From Pseudomonadota bacterium (GTDB lineage: Bacteria; Campylobacterota; Campylobacteria; Campylobacterales; Sulfurospirillaceae), in contig JAGDMU010000014.1 of the NCBI GenBank assembly GCA_017860615.1, positions 1-64,000 on the forward strand: a stretch of DNA of 64,000 bases, given 5' to 3'. The notes under the pieces were generated by a model. That model did not search any database. It was given only the letters and a program-made list of their open reading frames with translations, and was not told the DNA's origin. Below are positions 56,248-63,257 of this stretch, piece after piece. Both the position numbers and the translations under genes were made by a program. Numbering within the stretch: position 1 is the stretch's first letter; the number at the start of each line of letters is the position of its first letter.

Positions 56248-57027
56248 ATGAAAAATATCGCAATTATTAATACCAAAGGTGGCGTAGGAAAAAGCACCCT
56301 CGCCTTTCACGTTTTACCGGCTATTTTAGCGGATAGAAATTTTTCGATTCTAGAAATCGACAATAATAATACAACAACAACGGCGTTTTCAAATACACAA
56401 ATCTTGAAAGGAAAAATTACCTCGGTAAATATCGACGAAGGTATGCAAAAATTGGAAGAGCTTGTTATTAATAATATGTTGGATGGGGACAAGATCAGCG
56501 TGATTGATGCCGGTGGTGGTGATGACTCACTCAGAGTGATCCATTCGTTTATCGACCAAGATTTGATCGCAGACACGTTATTTCTCATCCCTTTTATGCC
56601 TGATTTCGTGCAGCTTAAAAATCTGGTTGATACGTATAACGTTTTACCAAGTGAGGCGAAAATCCTGGTGGTCTTAAACAATGCGGATATCAGTGATCCT
56701 GATCATCTTATGTTCGTTAAGGGTAACGAGGACTTTGAGATACCGGATATCTCATCTACGTTTAAACACTTTGCTGTTTGCCCTAAAAGCCCACTTTTTT
56801 CTTATGCCGCTTCACGCAATAAAGAGACGATCAAAGATCTTGCCCTACTCGCAACCCAATACAACCAAAAAGAGATCCTAGATTACGCGAAGATAAAAAC
56901 CAAAGGTGATAAAGACAAGATGACCAAGATTTACCGCAATTGGAAGATTTCACGCAATGCAAAAGCATACCTCGAGAGTGAAGCGATCGCGCAGCTCAAA
57001 AGCATCATTCTGGGAGAGCAAGCATGA
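56248..57027 (+). CDS. ParA/MinD-type ATPase
   Basis: 259 residues. The start is set at 56248 (GGAGAACACC before the ATG); the frame is open 63 bases further up but inside the previous gene. Deviant Walker A KGGVGKSTLA, Walker A' region SVIDAGGGDD, and switch strand LEIDNNNTT. ParA proteins move or position DNA by forming ATP-bound patches on the nucleoid or by pairing with a centromere-binding protein. The next gene, a small HTH protein overlapping by four bases, and the phased repeat array after it complete a partition-like set. Confidence 0.83.
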   Translation: MKNIAIINTKGGVGKSTLAFHVLPAILADRNFSILEIDNNNTTTTAFSNTQILKGKITSVNIDEGMQKLEELVINNMLDGDKISVIDAGGGDDSLRVIHSFIDQDLIADTLFLIPFMPDFVQLKNLVDTYNVLPSEAKILVVLNNADISDPDHLMFVKGNEDFEIPDISSTFKHFAVCPKSPLFSYAASRNKETIKDLALLATQYNQKEILDYAKIKTKGDKDKMTKIYRNWKISRNAKAYLESEAIAQLKSIILGEQA

Positions 57028-57296
57028 AGTACGAAGATTGGATTGCTAAGAACACGCCGTTAAAGCGTGTCTCTTCCCTAGAGCCATACAGAGACGAAAT
57101 TCAAAAGCTTGTGAGTTTGAATTACACGCATAATCAGATCGCTGATTATTTACAAGAAGTAAGAGGCCTTGAGATATCAAGGCAGCAAGTTCAGAAGTTT
57201 CTCTCGAAAAAAACAACCAAAGAAAAAGCGGTGCAAGCTGAAAAAGGTGAAATACCGAAAGTGAGTTTAGAGGATAAGTTCAAAGGATACCTCTAG
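57024..57296 (+). CDS. Small HTH protein, candidate centromere-binding partner of ParA
   Basis: 90 residues, basic. YTHNQIADYLQEVRGLEISRQQVQKFLSKK is a helix-turn-helix of the phage-terminase/KfrA-like type; both flanks are charged. It overlaps the parA stop (ATGA) and ends 17 bases before the heptamer array, the usual place for a centromere-binding protein or relaxosome accessory protein to act. Binding to the array is inference. Confidence 0.7.
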   Translation: MKYEDWIAKNTPLKRVSSLEPYRDEIQKLVSLNYTHNQIADYLQEVRGLEISRQQVQKFLSKKTTKEKAVQAEKGEIPKVSLEDKFKGYL

Positions 57297-57313
57297 GGCA
57301 AAAAGATAGGTAA

Positions 57314-57424
57314 TGCAACCTCGTGCCACCGTAATGCTACCGAAAGCAATCGTATGCAACCACTTGCTACTCAATGCTATCAAAAAGCTACCGTGTGCCA
57401 CCAAAGAGCCACTCAAAGGCAACC
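57314..57424. repeat. Helically phased array of eleven heptamers
   Basis: Copies begin at 57314, 57324, 57335, 57345, 57355, 57365, 57375, 57386, 57396, 57407 and 57418. The first ten fit WGCNAYY (for example TGCAACC, TGCCACC, TGCTACC, AGCTACC); the last is GGCAACC. Steps are 10 or 11 bases, mean 10.4, the helical repeat of B-DNA, so every copy faces the same side. Spacers are not conserved. Reads as a multi-site protein platform such as parC/stbDR centromeres. Confidence 0.9.
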
Positions 57425-57435
57425 GAGAAAACATT

Positions 57436-57461
57436 CACACCCAACGCCACGTTAATGGCAC
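57436..57461 (-). other. Candidate origin of transfer with F-like nick region
   Basis: On the minus strand a hairpin (GCCA-TTAACG-TGGC, 57459 to 57446, extendable by two G-T pairs) is followed by GTTGGGTGT and then GAATG. The F plasmid nick region reads GTGGGGTGT^GGTGC after its hairpin. Spacing from hairpin to the presumed nick (between 57437 and 57436) is 9 bases. The MobF relaxase gene starts 56 bases away. Nicking here would send the parA side first and the relaxase gene last. Confidence 0.6.
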
Positions 57462-57492
57462 GAGGTGAAAAAAAGACGAAAAAGAGGCAAAA

Positions 57493-60348
57493 ATGCTTTC
57501 AATTGCAAATATGAATAGCGCACAAGCAGCTCATTATCATGCGAAAGATCAAAACTATTATCAGCAAGATAAAGAGACAAGCGTTTGGGCTGGCAAAGGT
57601 GCTGAACGTTTAGGCTTGAGTGGTGAGACTGATATTAAACAGTTTGAGCGATTGTGTTACGGTATTCACCCAAGCGAAGAACGCACTCTTGTTGATATTA
57701 GTGAAAGAGCGGGCACGGATCTAACCTTTTCCGCTCCAAAATCCGCATCGATCTTATGTGAATTAGGTGATGAACGTACCAATCAACTCATACGTGCAGC
57801 ACATGATCAAGCGGTGCAAACCACACTGGCATTTGTTGAAGATCATTATGCTCAAACAAGAGAACAAAAGGACGGGCATAGAGAAGCAATTTCTACTGGT
57901 AATCTCATCATCGCTAAATTTCAGCACGATAGCAGTAGAGAGAACGATCCGTCATTGCATACGCATTGCTTTATCGTCAATGCAACGCAAAAAGAGAGCG
58001 GAGAATGGCGAGCGTTACACAATGATCAGCTCTTTACTCACAAGATGTTTCTAGGCCAGACGTATCGCAATGAATTGGCCAAAAATCTTAGAGAGCAAGG
58101 ATTCACGATTGAGGTAACAAATGCCAAAGAGGGATTCTTTGAAATTAAAGGCGTTTCCAAAGAGTTGCTCCGTGAATTTTCACAACGTCGTGAGCAAGTC
58201 CTCGAGAAATACGAGGAGTTAAAAAAGCAATATCCTGGTCTCGAGGAAGAGAAGCTCAAGGAAATGGCTACAACCGGTAGCCGAAGCGTCAAAGATAAAA
58301 ATGCTGATCGCAGTGTCATCAAATCTAACAATATCGAAAGAGCCAAAAACATTCTATCCGGTAAAGATTTAACTTATCTCAATCAGCTGAATAGTTCGCC
58401 GCTACATCCAGAACAGCAAAAATTAACGGCTAAAGATGCGGTAGATCTTTCGATTCGTATTCAAAGCGAAAAGACGAGTGTGTTTAATCGTGAAGATGTG
58501 ATGAAAAACGCAATGAAGCTTTCGCTAGGTGAGCATTCACTTAATGCTATGCAGAGTGCTTTTGATGATCATGTCAATGAGCGATCGATTGTGCAACTGG
58601 ATCAAAATGCTTACTCTACACCGGAGCTCTTACAAAAGGAGTTTGAGATTGTTGAAATGGCAAAAAACCGCACAGATCCTTTAATCTCTGCACAACACGT
58701 GGAGGAGTATCTAAGCCATACGCCTTATAGCCTCACAAAAGGACAACAAGAAGCGTATACACACATTCTCACAAGCAATGAGTCTATTTCAGTGATCCAG
58801 GGCGATGCCGGCACGGGTAAAACGTTTATGCTTAAAGCCGTGAGAGAAACGCTCGAGAGTCAAAAGCAAAGTAGCATTATAAGAGGGCTCGCTTTTACCG
58901 GGAGAGCCAGTGAAGAACTTGAGCGTGAAAGCGGTATCCCCTCTACGACATTGCACGCTTTTTTTGTCAATCCACCGGCAGAAAAGAATATGGTTTATAT
59001 CGTAGATGAGGCTTCAATGGTCAGTTCGTTACAGATGCACCACTTATGTGAGATTGCTAAAGAAAACCATTCAAAAATTGTGTTTATCGGTGATCAAAAG
59101 CAATTCCAATCTCTAGGCGCTGGCAATATGTTCTCGCAGCTTCAAAAGCAAAGTGATATCCGTATCGTTGAGATGACAGAAAATAAACGTGCACAAACAG
59201 AATTGATGCGATCGCTGTATTCATCCATCAAGAGCAAGGATTTAGAAGAGGCGTTTGGCATTTTAGAAAAGCATCAACGACTTCATGAAACAACGGATCT
59301 CGAGAAGATAAAAAACGAATATCTCAAAGATCGTCATGATACGTTGCTTCTTGTGGATACGAACGCAAATCGTAGAGCTTTAAACGAGTTAATCCGAGCG
59401 GATCTCGTCGCCCAAAAGGAAGTCACACAGTCTCAACCATTATCTATCAAAGAGGCAATCAATCTAAACGAGATTGAAAAACACTACTCGAGTAATTATC
59501 AAGTAGGTCAAATTGTTGTCGCGCAAAACGCGTTTCAAGGATTTAGTGCTGGGCAAGAAGGGATGATCACCGCGATTGATCATCCATCCAATACGATCAC
59601 TGTTACCAAAGATGAGCAACGGATCAACATTGATCTAAGTAAAGCTCACGCTCAAGCAATACAAACCTTTGCTATCAAAGAAAAAGCATTTGGTGTCGGA
59701 GACAAGATCGTTTTTACAAAAAACAATCGAAATCTTAAGTTTAGAAATGGCGAGGTTGCTGTGATCCAAGCGATTTATGGGAATATCATCAAAGTGCAAA
59801 AGGGAAATAAAGAGTTAGCGTTTGATGCTTCCAAGTATCCCTATATCGATCATGGATACGTCATTACAGCACATAAAAGCCAGGGGCAAACGACCAGTAG
59901 GGTTATCGCTTTCACGAATGCACAAATGGCCAATTTAAACCGCTTCTACGTGCAAATTACCAGGGCAAAACGTGATGCCTTAATCTATACCAACAGCATA
60001 GCAACACTCAAGGAGAATACACAAAAAACGCAAATTAAAACCAGTACCCTAGATTATTTTAGGTCGGCAATGCAGCATGAGGCACATACAAATCACAATT
60101 ACAAAAGGACATTCAATGAGCAAAAAGAACGAAGAATATCAAGAGGATCAACTCTTTCAATACTGGGAGACTATTGCACAAAGCTCAAAATTGCATTCGC
60201 AGATCTTAGCCGACATTTTGGCGTATTTAAAAGAGCTCGACGAGAGATTGAAAGCACTCGAGGCAAAGATCAAATGAAAAATATCTTACTTAAAAATGAG
60301 CGCGAAAAAGCAGCTCAATCCATAACACAATCACGAGAAAGGAGATAG
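57493..60348 (+). CDS. MobF (TrwC/TraI-type) relaxase-helicase
   Basis: 951 residues. The amino end matches TrwC: MLSIANMNSAQAAHYHAK with the catalytic Tyr candidates at 15, 22 and 23, then WAGKGAERLGLSGE. The HUH metal site is SLHTHCFIVN. The helicase part has Walker A GDAGTGKTFM, Walker B VYIVDEASM, ITAHKSQGQT and VQITRAKRDALIYT (RecD2-like SF1). It nicks oriT, stays bound to the 5' end and unwinds the strand for transfer. AAAAGAGGCAAAA precedes the ATG. The tail overlaps a small ORF. Confidence 0.93.
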   Translation: MLSIANMNSAQAAHYHAKDQNYYQQDKETSVWAGKGAERLGLSGETDIKQFERLCYGIHPSEERTLVDISERAGTDLTFSAPKSASILCELGDERTNQLIRAAHDQAVQTTLAFVEDHYAQTREQKDGHREAISTGNLIIAKFQHDSSRENDPSLHTHCFIVNATQKESGEWRALHNDQLFTHKMFLGQTYRNELAKNLREQGFTIEVTNAKEGFFEIKGVSKELLREFSQRREQVLEKYEELKKQYPGLEEEKLKEMATTGSRSVKDKNADRSVIKSNNIERAKNILSGKDLTYLNQLNSSPLHPEQQKLTAKDAVDLSIRIQSEKTSVFNREDVMKNAMKLSLGEHSLNAMQSAFDDHVNERSIVQLDQNAYSTPELLQKEFEIVEMAKNRTDPLISAQHVEEYLSHTPYSLTKGQQEAYTHILTSNESISVIQGDAGTGKTFMLKAVRETLESQKQSSIIRGLAFTGRASEELERESGIPSTTLHAFFVNPPAEKNMVYIVDEASMVSSLQMHHLCEIAKENHSKIVFIGDQKQFQSLGAGNMFSQLQKQSDIRIVEMTENKRAQTELMRSLYSSIKSKDLEEAFGILEKHQRLHETTDLEKIKNEYLKDRHDTLLLVDTNANRRALNELIRADLVAQKEVTQSQPLSIKEAINLNEIEKHYSSNYQVGQIVVAQNAFQGFSAGQEGMITAIDHPSNTITVTKDEQRINIDLSKAHAQAIQTFAIKEKAFGVGDKIVFTKNNRNLKFRNGEVAVIQAIYGNIIKVQKGNKELAFDASKYPYIDHGYVITAHKSQGQTTSRVIAFTNAQMANLNRFYVQITRAKRDALIYTNSIATLKENTQKTQIKTSTLDYFRSAMQHEAHTNHNYKRTFNEQKERRISRGSTLSILGDYCTKLKIAFADLSRHFGVFKRARREIESTRGKDQMKNILLKNEREKAAQSITQSRERR
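60116..60277 (+). CDS. Possible small coiled-coil protein overlapping the relaxase tail
   Basis: 53 residues in a frame different from the relaxase, starting at an ATG with AAAAGGA eight bases upstream. The sequence is amphipathic with clean heptads (ILADILAYLKELDERLKALE), more protein-like than a chance shadow. The relaxase frame across the same bases is also open and charged. Either both are made or the relaxase tail is poorly constrained. No homologue known to me. Confidence 0.35.
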   Translation: MSKKNEEYQEDQLFQYWETIAQSSKLHSQILADILAYLKELDERLKALEAKIK

Positions 60349-60350
60349 TA

Positions 60351-61922
60351 ATGTCAACGATTTTATTATGTTTATTGTTTAATGCCGGTGCTTTATGGGT
60401 GTTTCAAAAGAACCTTCCAATACCAGGCGGCGCAGTCTTTGTGCTACTTTGTATTATGGAGTATCTTGCATGGGCATTTATTTTCAAAAGACAAGAATCG
60501 ATCAATGGTCGTATCTTTGATGATAAAGCGTGGGTGATGGGAAGTTATCCCAATTACTATGAGCAAACGGAAGGCAATCGATGGACGGCTTCAAAGCGTG
60601 TCAAAGAAATTATGTCTAAAGGAGAATTGTTCCTGGATCAGTTTCGGTTTGATCGTAGCGTTTTATATCGTTTGTCGCCAGTCTATGGATTGGCTAGTAA
60701 ATTTAATGATTTTGACTGTTATGCGGATCCAGTAGATTTTACGCAGTCAGGAATTATATTTGGTGGTATGGGATCAGGTAAAACAGAATTTTATCACTCC
60801 CTTATCGCACAAGATAAGTTCGATCGTGTAGTCGCGTATGATACCAAAGGCGATCTTGTGCAAAAGCATTATAGTGTGTTGAAAGATATTATCTTAAATC
60901 CGTATGATCAACGAAGCCATATTTGGAATCCTTTCGAGGAGGCTAAGACGAGTCCTTTTGTGACAGAAATTTTCTTAACCAATCTTTTCAATGCGTTAAG
61001 TGGCACACAAAAAGACTTTTTTAGCGCAAGTTCCAAACAACGATATATGAAGCTTTTTAACGATATTCTTTATAACAACAGTGAGCTTTCATCGAATGAG
61101 CAGTTTGATCTTTTTATTCAACAGCTCAAGGAGTATTTCAAAGAAAATCAAGATCATGAAAGACGTAGTGAAGCGGATGTCGCCAGTACAATGCATTTGA
61201 CGTTTGAATTTTTTGACTATATGAATTTTTGTATTCAAAACGGTAGCCCTACTTTTACGATTAAAGAGTATCTCTCTCGTAAGAGCTGCAAGCTCTTCTT
61301 ACTCTCGAGGGATGATCAACGCTCAAAACTTACCCCGTTTTTTACCGGCTTTTTGGCTGCCATGACGGCCGTCATGTTAAGCCAAGAAGATCAAAAAACC
61401 TCTCTCACTCTCTTTGCTCTTGATGAGTACCTCTCTTTTGCTCAAAACCTCGATAGTGAAACGATCGAGGGGTTACATACCAGGATCAGAAGTAAAGGCG
61501 GTTGTTTGCTTCCAGGTGTGCAATATTTCCCAGAGCAAAGTAACAAGGCAGACAGTGCTCAAGGTATTACGCAAAAAATGTTAAACTCAGCAGCTTATTG
61601 GTTTTTATTTCAAGGTGTGGATGAATATACACTCAAAAAGATCAATAGTACGATTGGTAAAGTACGTTATAGAAAAGAGCAGATTAGAGAGCAACTTGTT
61701 GCGGATCCGTTGAATCGTAAAAATTACCAAATTGAAGAATCGGATCTGCTAAATACCAGTTTGTTTCAATCATTAGGTCAAAATTACGAGCATATTACGT
61801 TTGTACCGTCGAAACAAATTTTGTATAAAGGGTATACGCCAAGAGCGGAATTACCGATTAGAAAAGAAAATTATCTTCAAAGTGAGAATATCGAAAAATA
61901 CTATCGGGAGGTACGGGTATAG
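60351..61922 (+). CDS. VirD4/TraD-type conjugative coupling protein
   Basis: 523 residues. Two amino membrane helices (ILLCLLFNAGALWVF; AVFVLLCIMEYLAWAFIF), Walker A IIFGGMGSGKTEFYH near residue 140, DTKGDLVQKHY after it, and Walker B LTLFALDEYLSF near 360 with GGCLLPGVQYF following. A hexameric ATPase that passes the relaxosome to the mating pore. The gene starts two bases after the relaxase stop. With relaxase but no pore ATPase, it fits a mobilizable element. Confidence 0.88.
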   Translation: MSTILLCLLFNAGALWVFQKNLPIPGGAVFVLLCIMEYLAWAFIFKRQESINGRIFDDKAWVMGSYPNYYEQTEGNRWTASKRVKEIMSKGELFLDQFRFDRSVLYRLSPVYGLASKFNDFDCYADPVDFTQSGIIFGGMGSGKTEFYHSLIAQDKFDRVVAYDTKGDLVQKHYSVLKDIILNPYDQRSHIWNPFEEAKTSPFVTEIFLTNLFNALSGTQKDFFSASSKQRYMKLFNDILYNNSELSSNEQFDLFIQQLKEYFKENQDHERRSEADVASTMHLTFEFFDYMNFCIQNGSPTFTIKEYLSRKSCKLFLLSRDDQRSKLTPFFTGFLAAMTAVMLSQEDQKTSLTLFALDEYLSFAQNLDSETIEGLHTRIRSKGGCLLPGVQYFPEQSNKADSAQGITQKMLNSAAYWFLFQGVDEYTLKKINSTIGKVRYRKEQIREQLVADPLNRKNYQIEESDLLNTSLFQSLGQNYEHITFVPSKQILYKGYTPRAELPIRKENYLQSENIEKYYREVRV

Positions 61923-61951
61923 CTTCAAGATAGGGGAAATTCCCCTATCTT

Positions 61952-62236
61952 TTAAACAAGAGCAATCGTTAGTTTTTTGCCTAGAGCTTGGCTAGCTGAA
62001 ATTAATGTTGTAAGCGTTAATGATTCGTTTGAGGGGCTTAATAATCGATCAACCGCAGCCCTACTTGTGTGCATCATTTGTGCCAGTTTTGTTTTAGAAA
62101 TTTTTTGAACTTTCATTTCTTGTTCTAATTGATAAGCAATGACTCTTTTAATAGCGGCATCATTAACTTCTTCATAGATACCTTCGTCTCTCAAAAATTC
62201 ATCAAAATCACTTCTCATATTTGGTTGTAGTTTCAT
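61952..62236 (-). CDS. higA: HigA-type XRE antitoxin
   Basis: 94 residues. Helix-turn-helix KISKTKLAQMMHTSRAAVDRLL with the family tail TLISASQALGKKLTIAL. It overlaps the toxin gene by four bases and follows it, the toxin-first order of HigBA modules. It should bind HigB and repress the promoter at about 62570-62600. Confidence 0.87.
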   Translation of the reverse strand: MKLQPNMRSDFDEFLRDEGIYEEVNDAAIKRVIAYQLEQEMKVQKISKTKLAQMMHTSRAAVDRLLSPSNESLTLTTLISASQALGKKLTIALV

Positions 62237-62568
62237 TTTATATCCTTTAATCTACTTAAAGCTAAATCAAGATCGCTTTTTTCTGTCTTTTGCGTTTTTT
62301 TAATAAACGCATGCAGCAGTACCATGTATTCGTCGATAACAGCGAATATAACTCTTGCAATTCTTTTGTCTGATATATTGCTTCTCACTTCAAAAAGCTT
62401 TTTACCGAGACCCTTACATGTAGGCATACCTATTGGCCATCCATACTCTACCGTTTTAATATCCTCGCCAATGATTTTTCGATCATCTTTGGCAAGAGAT
62501 AATAGCCACTCTCTCACGGGTTTGTTTCCGTTACTTGTTTCATAAAATATCGAAGTGATTTTTTTCAT
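62233..62568 (-). CDS. higB: HigB/Gp49-like toxin, RelE superfamily
   Basis: 111 residues. Shows FYETSNGNKPVREWLLSL, the Gp49 signature, then GKKLFEVRSNISDKRIARVIFAV and MVLLHAFIKKTQKT with the basic residues that cut mRNA on the ribosome. Last gene before the right att site, it would help keep the element. Confidence 0.88.
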   Translation of the reverse strand: MKKITSIFYETSNGNKPVREWLLSLAKDDRKIIGEDIKTVEYGWPIGMPTCKGLGKKLFEVRSNISDKRIARVIFAVIDEYMVLLHAFIKKTQKTEKSDLDLALSRLKDIK

Positions 62569-62675
62569 AGTAAAATTGTATCAAAAATGGTACACAAAGG
62601 TCAATAGGTGAATTAGTCATTAATAGATTGCAATGGATTTTTTAAGAGAAATATTGAATTACTAGATAGGTTTTA

Positions 62676-62692
62676 TTGGAAATAGGTTGGAA
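62676..62692. repeat. Integrase arm-type site, right end
   Basis: TTGGAAATAGGTTGGAA, identical and in the same orientation as 36167-36183, 75 bases inside the right att. Confidence 0.6.
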
Positions 62693-62767
62693 AGAAGCTT
62701 TTTTGATTTTTCTTAAATTGCTTTAGAATGTCGATAAAATGGGAGTTTTGAAGGAGTTTAAGGATTG

Positions 62768-62791
62768 GTGGCCGGGAGAGAGGGATTTGAA
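62768..62791. repeat. Right attachment site, within tRNA-Ser(TGA)
   Basis: 24 bases identical to 36019-36042, covering the 3' end of the tRNA including the encoded CCA; integration rebuilt the tRNA here. Confidence 0.88.
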
Positions 62792-62856
62792 CCCCCGGAG
62801 GTATTACCCTCAACGGTTTTCAAGACCGCCGCATTAAGCCGCTCTGCCATCTCCCG
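62769..62856 (-). tRNA. tRNA-Ser(TGA)
   Basis: 88 bases with encoded CCA. Acceptor CGGGAGA pairs with TCTCCCG; anticodon loop TCTTGAAAA carries TGA; long variable arm; T loop GGTTCAAATCC. Reads UCA, UCG and probably UCU. Integration target of the large element. Confidence 0.95.
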
Positions 62857-62866
62857 ACAGAAAATT

Positions 62867-62915
62867 GGGGATCAAGGCTTTGCAGGCCCATGCCTTACCG
62901 CTTGGCTATATCGCC
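62867..62915 (-). pseudogene. tRNA-Cys(GCA) missing its 3' third
   Basis: The 5' 49 bases of a tRNA-Cys are intact: acceptor half GGCGATA, D-arm GCCAAGCGGTAAGGC, anticodon loop CTGCAAA with GCA, up to GATCCCC. The T-arm, acceptor 3' half and CCA that should follow are absent; AATTTTCTGT leads straight to tRNA-Ser ten bases on. It cannot fold into a working tRNA. In this phylum Cys normally lies between Leu and Ser in this cluster, so it was once functional. Confidence 0.8.
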
Positions 62916-62937
62916 ACCGTATTTCTCTATATCGAGG

Positions 62938-63024
62938 TGGTGCCCGGAGCCGGATTTGAACCGGCACACCCAAACGGGCGAGGGATTTTAAGTCCCTTGC
63001 GTCTACCAGTTTCGCCATCCGGGC
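62938..63024 (-). tRNA. tRNA-Leu(TAA)
   Basis: 87 bases with encoded CCA. Acceptor GCCCGGA / TCCGGGC; anticodon loop ACTTAAAAT with TAA; long variable arm CGCCCGTTTGGGTG; T loop GGTTCAAATCC. Reads UUA and UUG. Confidence 0.95.
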
Positions 63025-63053
63025 AACGCGTTTCTTTTTAAGATTAAACTAAA

Positions 63054-63128
<75 letters not shown>

Positions 63129-63220
63129 ATCTAAAAAAGAGATGAGAGTATAGCAGTTTTTTTTCGTAATGTAAAGTCATTTGTGAAAAATTCTTTACAT
63201 GTAAGCTTTTTTAGAGCGGT

Positions 63221-63231
63221 TTTGCTATAAT
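63221..63231 (+). promoter_or_regulatory. Extended -10 promoter of ilvD
   Basis: TTTTGCTATAAT region: TGC directly before TATAAT (63226-63231) makes an extended -10, 26 bases before the ATG. A T-rich stretch replaces a -35, as is common in Campylobacterota. Confidence 0.75.
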
Positions 63232-63257
63232 CTAAGAAAATTTTTAAGGAATAATTG

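Larger units (their letters stand above)
36019..62791. mobile_element. 26.8 kb integrative and mobilizable element in tRNA-Ser(TGA)
   Basis: Bounded by a perfect 24-bp direct repeat (36019-36042 and 62768-62791) that is the 3' end of tRNA-Ser(TGA). A 17-bp sequence repeated just inside both ends looks like integrase arm sites. Contents: integrase, two Fic systems, subtilase-AAA pair, HNH nuclease, UDG-like protein, SIR2-STAND protein, repressor-like HTH protein, replisome organiser, ParA, MobF relaxase, VirD4-type coupling protein and HigBA. No VirB4 or pilus genes are visible, so it is mobilizable rather than self-transmissible unless unrecognised genes supply the pore. Confidence 0.87.

Noticed and set aside
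57314-57424. CRISPR-like array
   Set aside because: Units are seven bases with 3-4-base spacers and no cas genes are present; the regular 10-11-base step fits protein binding, not CRISPR.
36019-62791. Complete prophage
   Set aside because: A repressor-like and a replisome organiser protein are present, but no capsid, portal, terminase, tail or lysis genes; conjugation genes are there instead.
36019-62791. Self-transmissible ICE
   Set aside because: No VirB4, VirB8-10 or pilin gene could be recognised among the ORFs, so only mobilization is supported.
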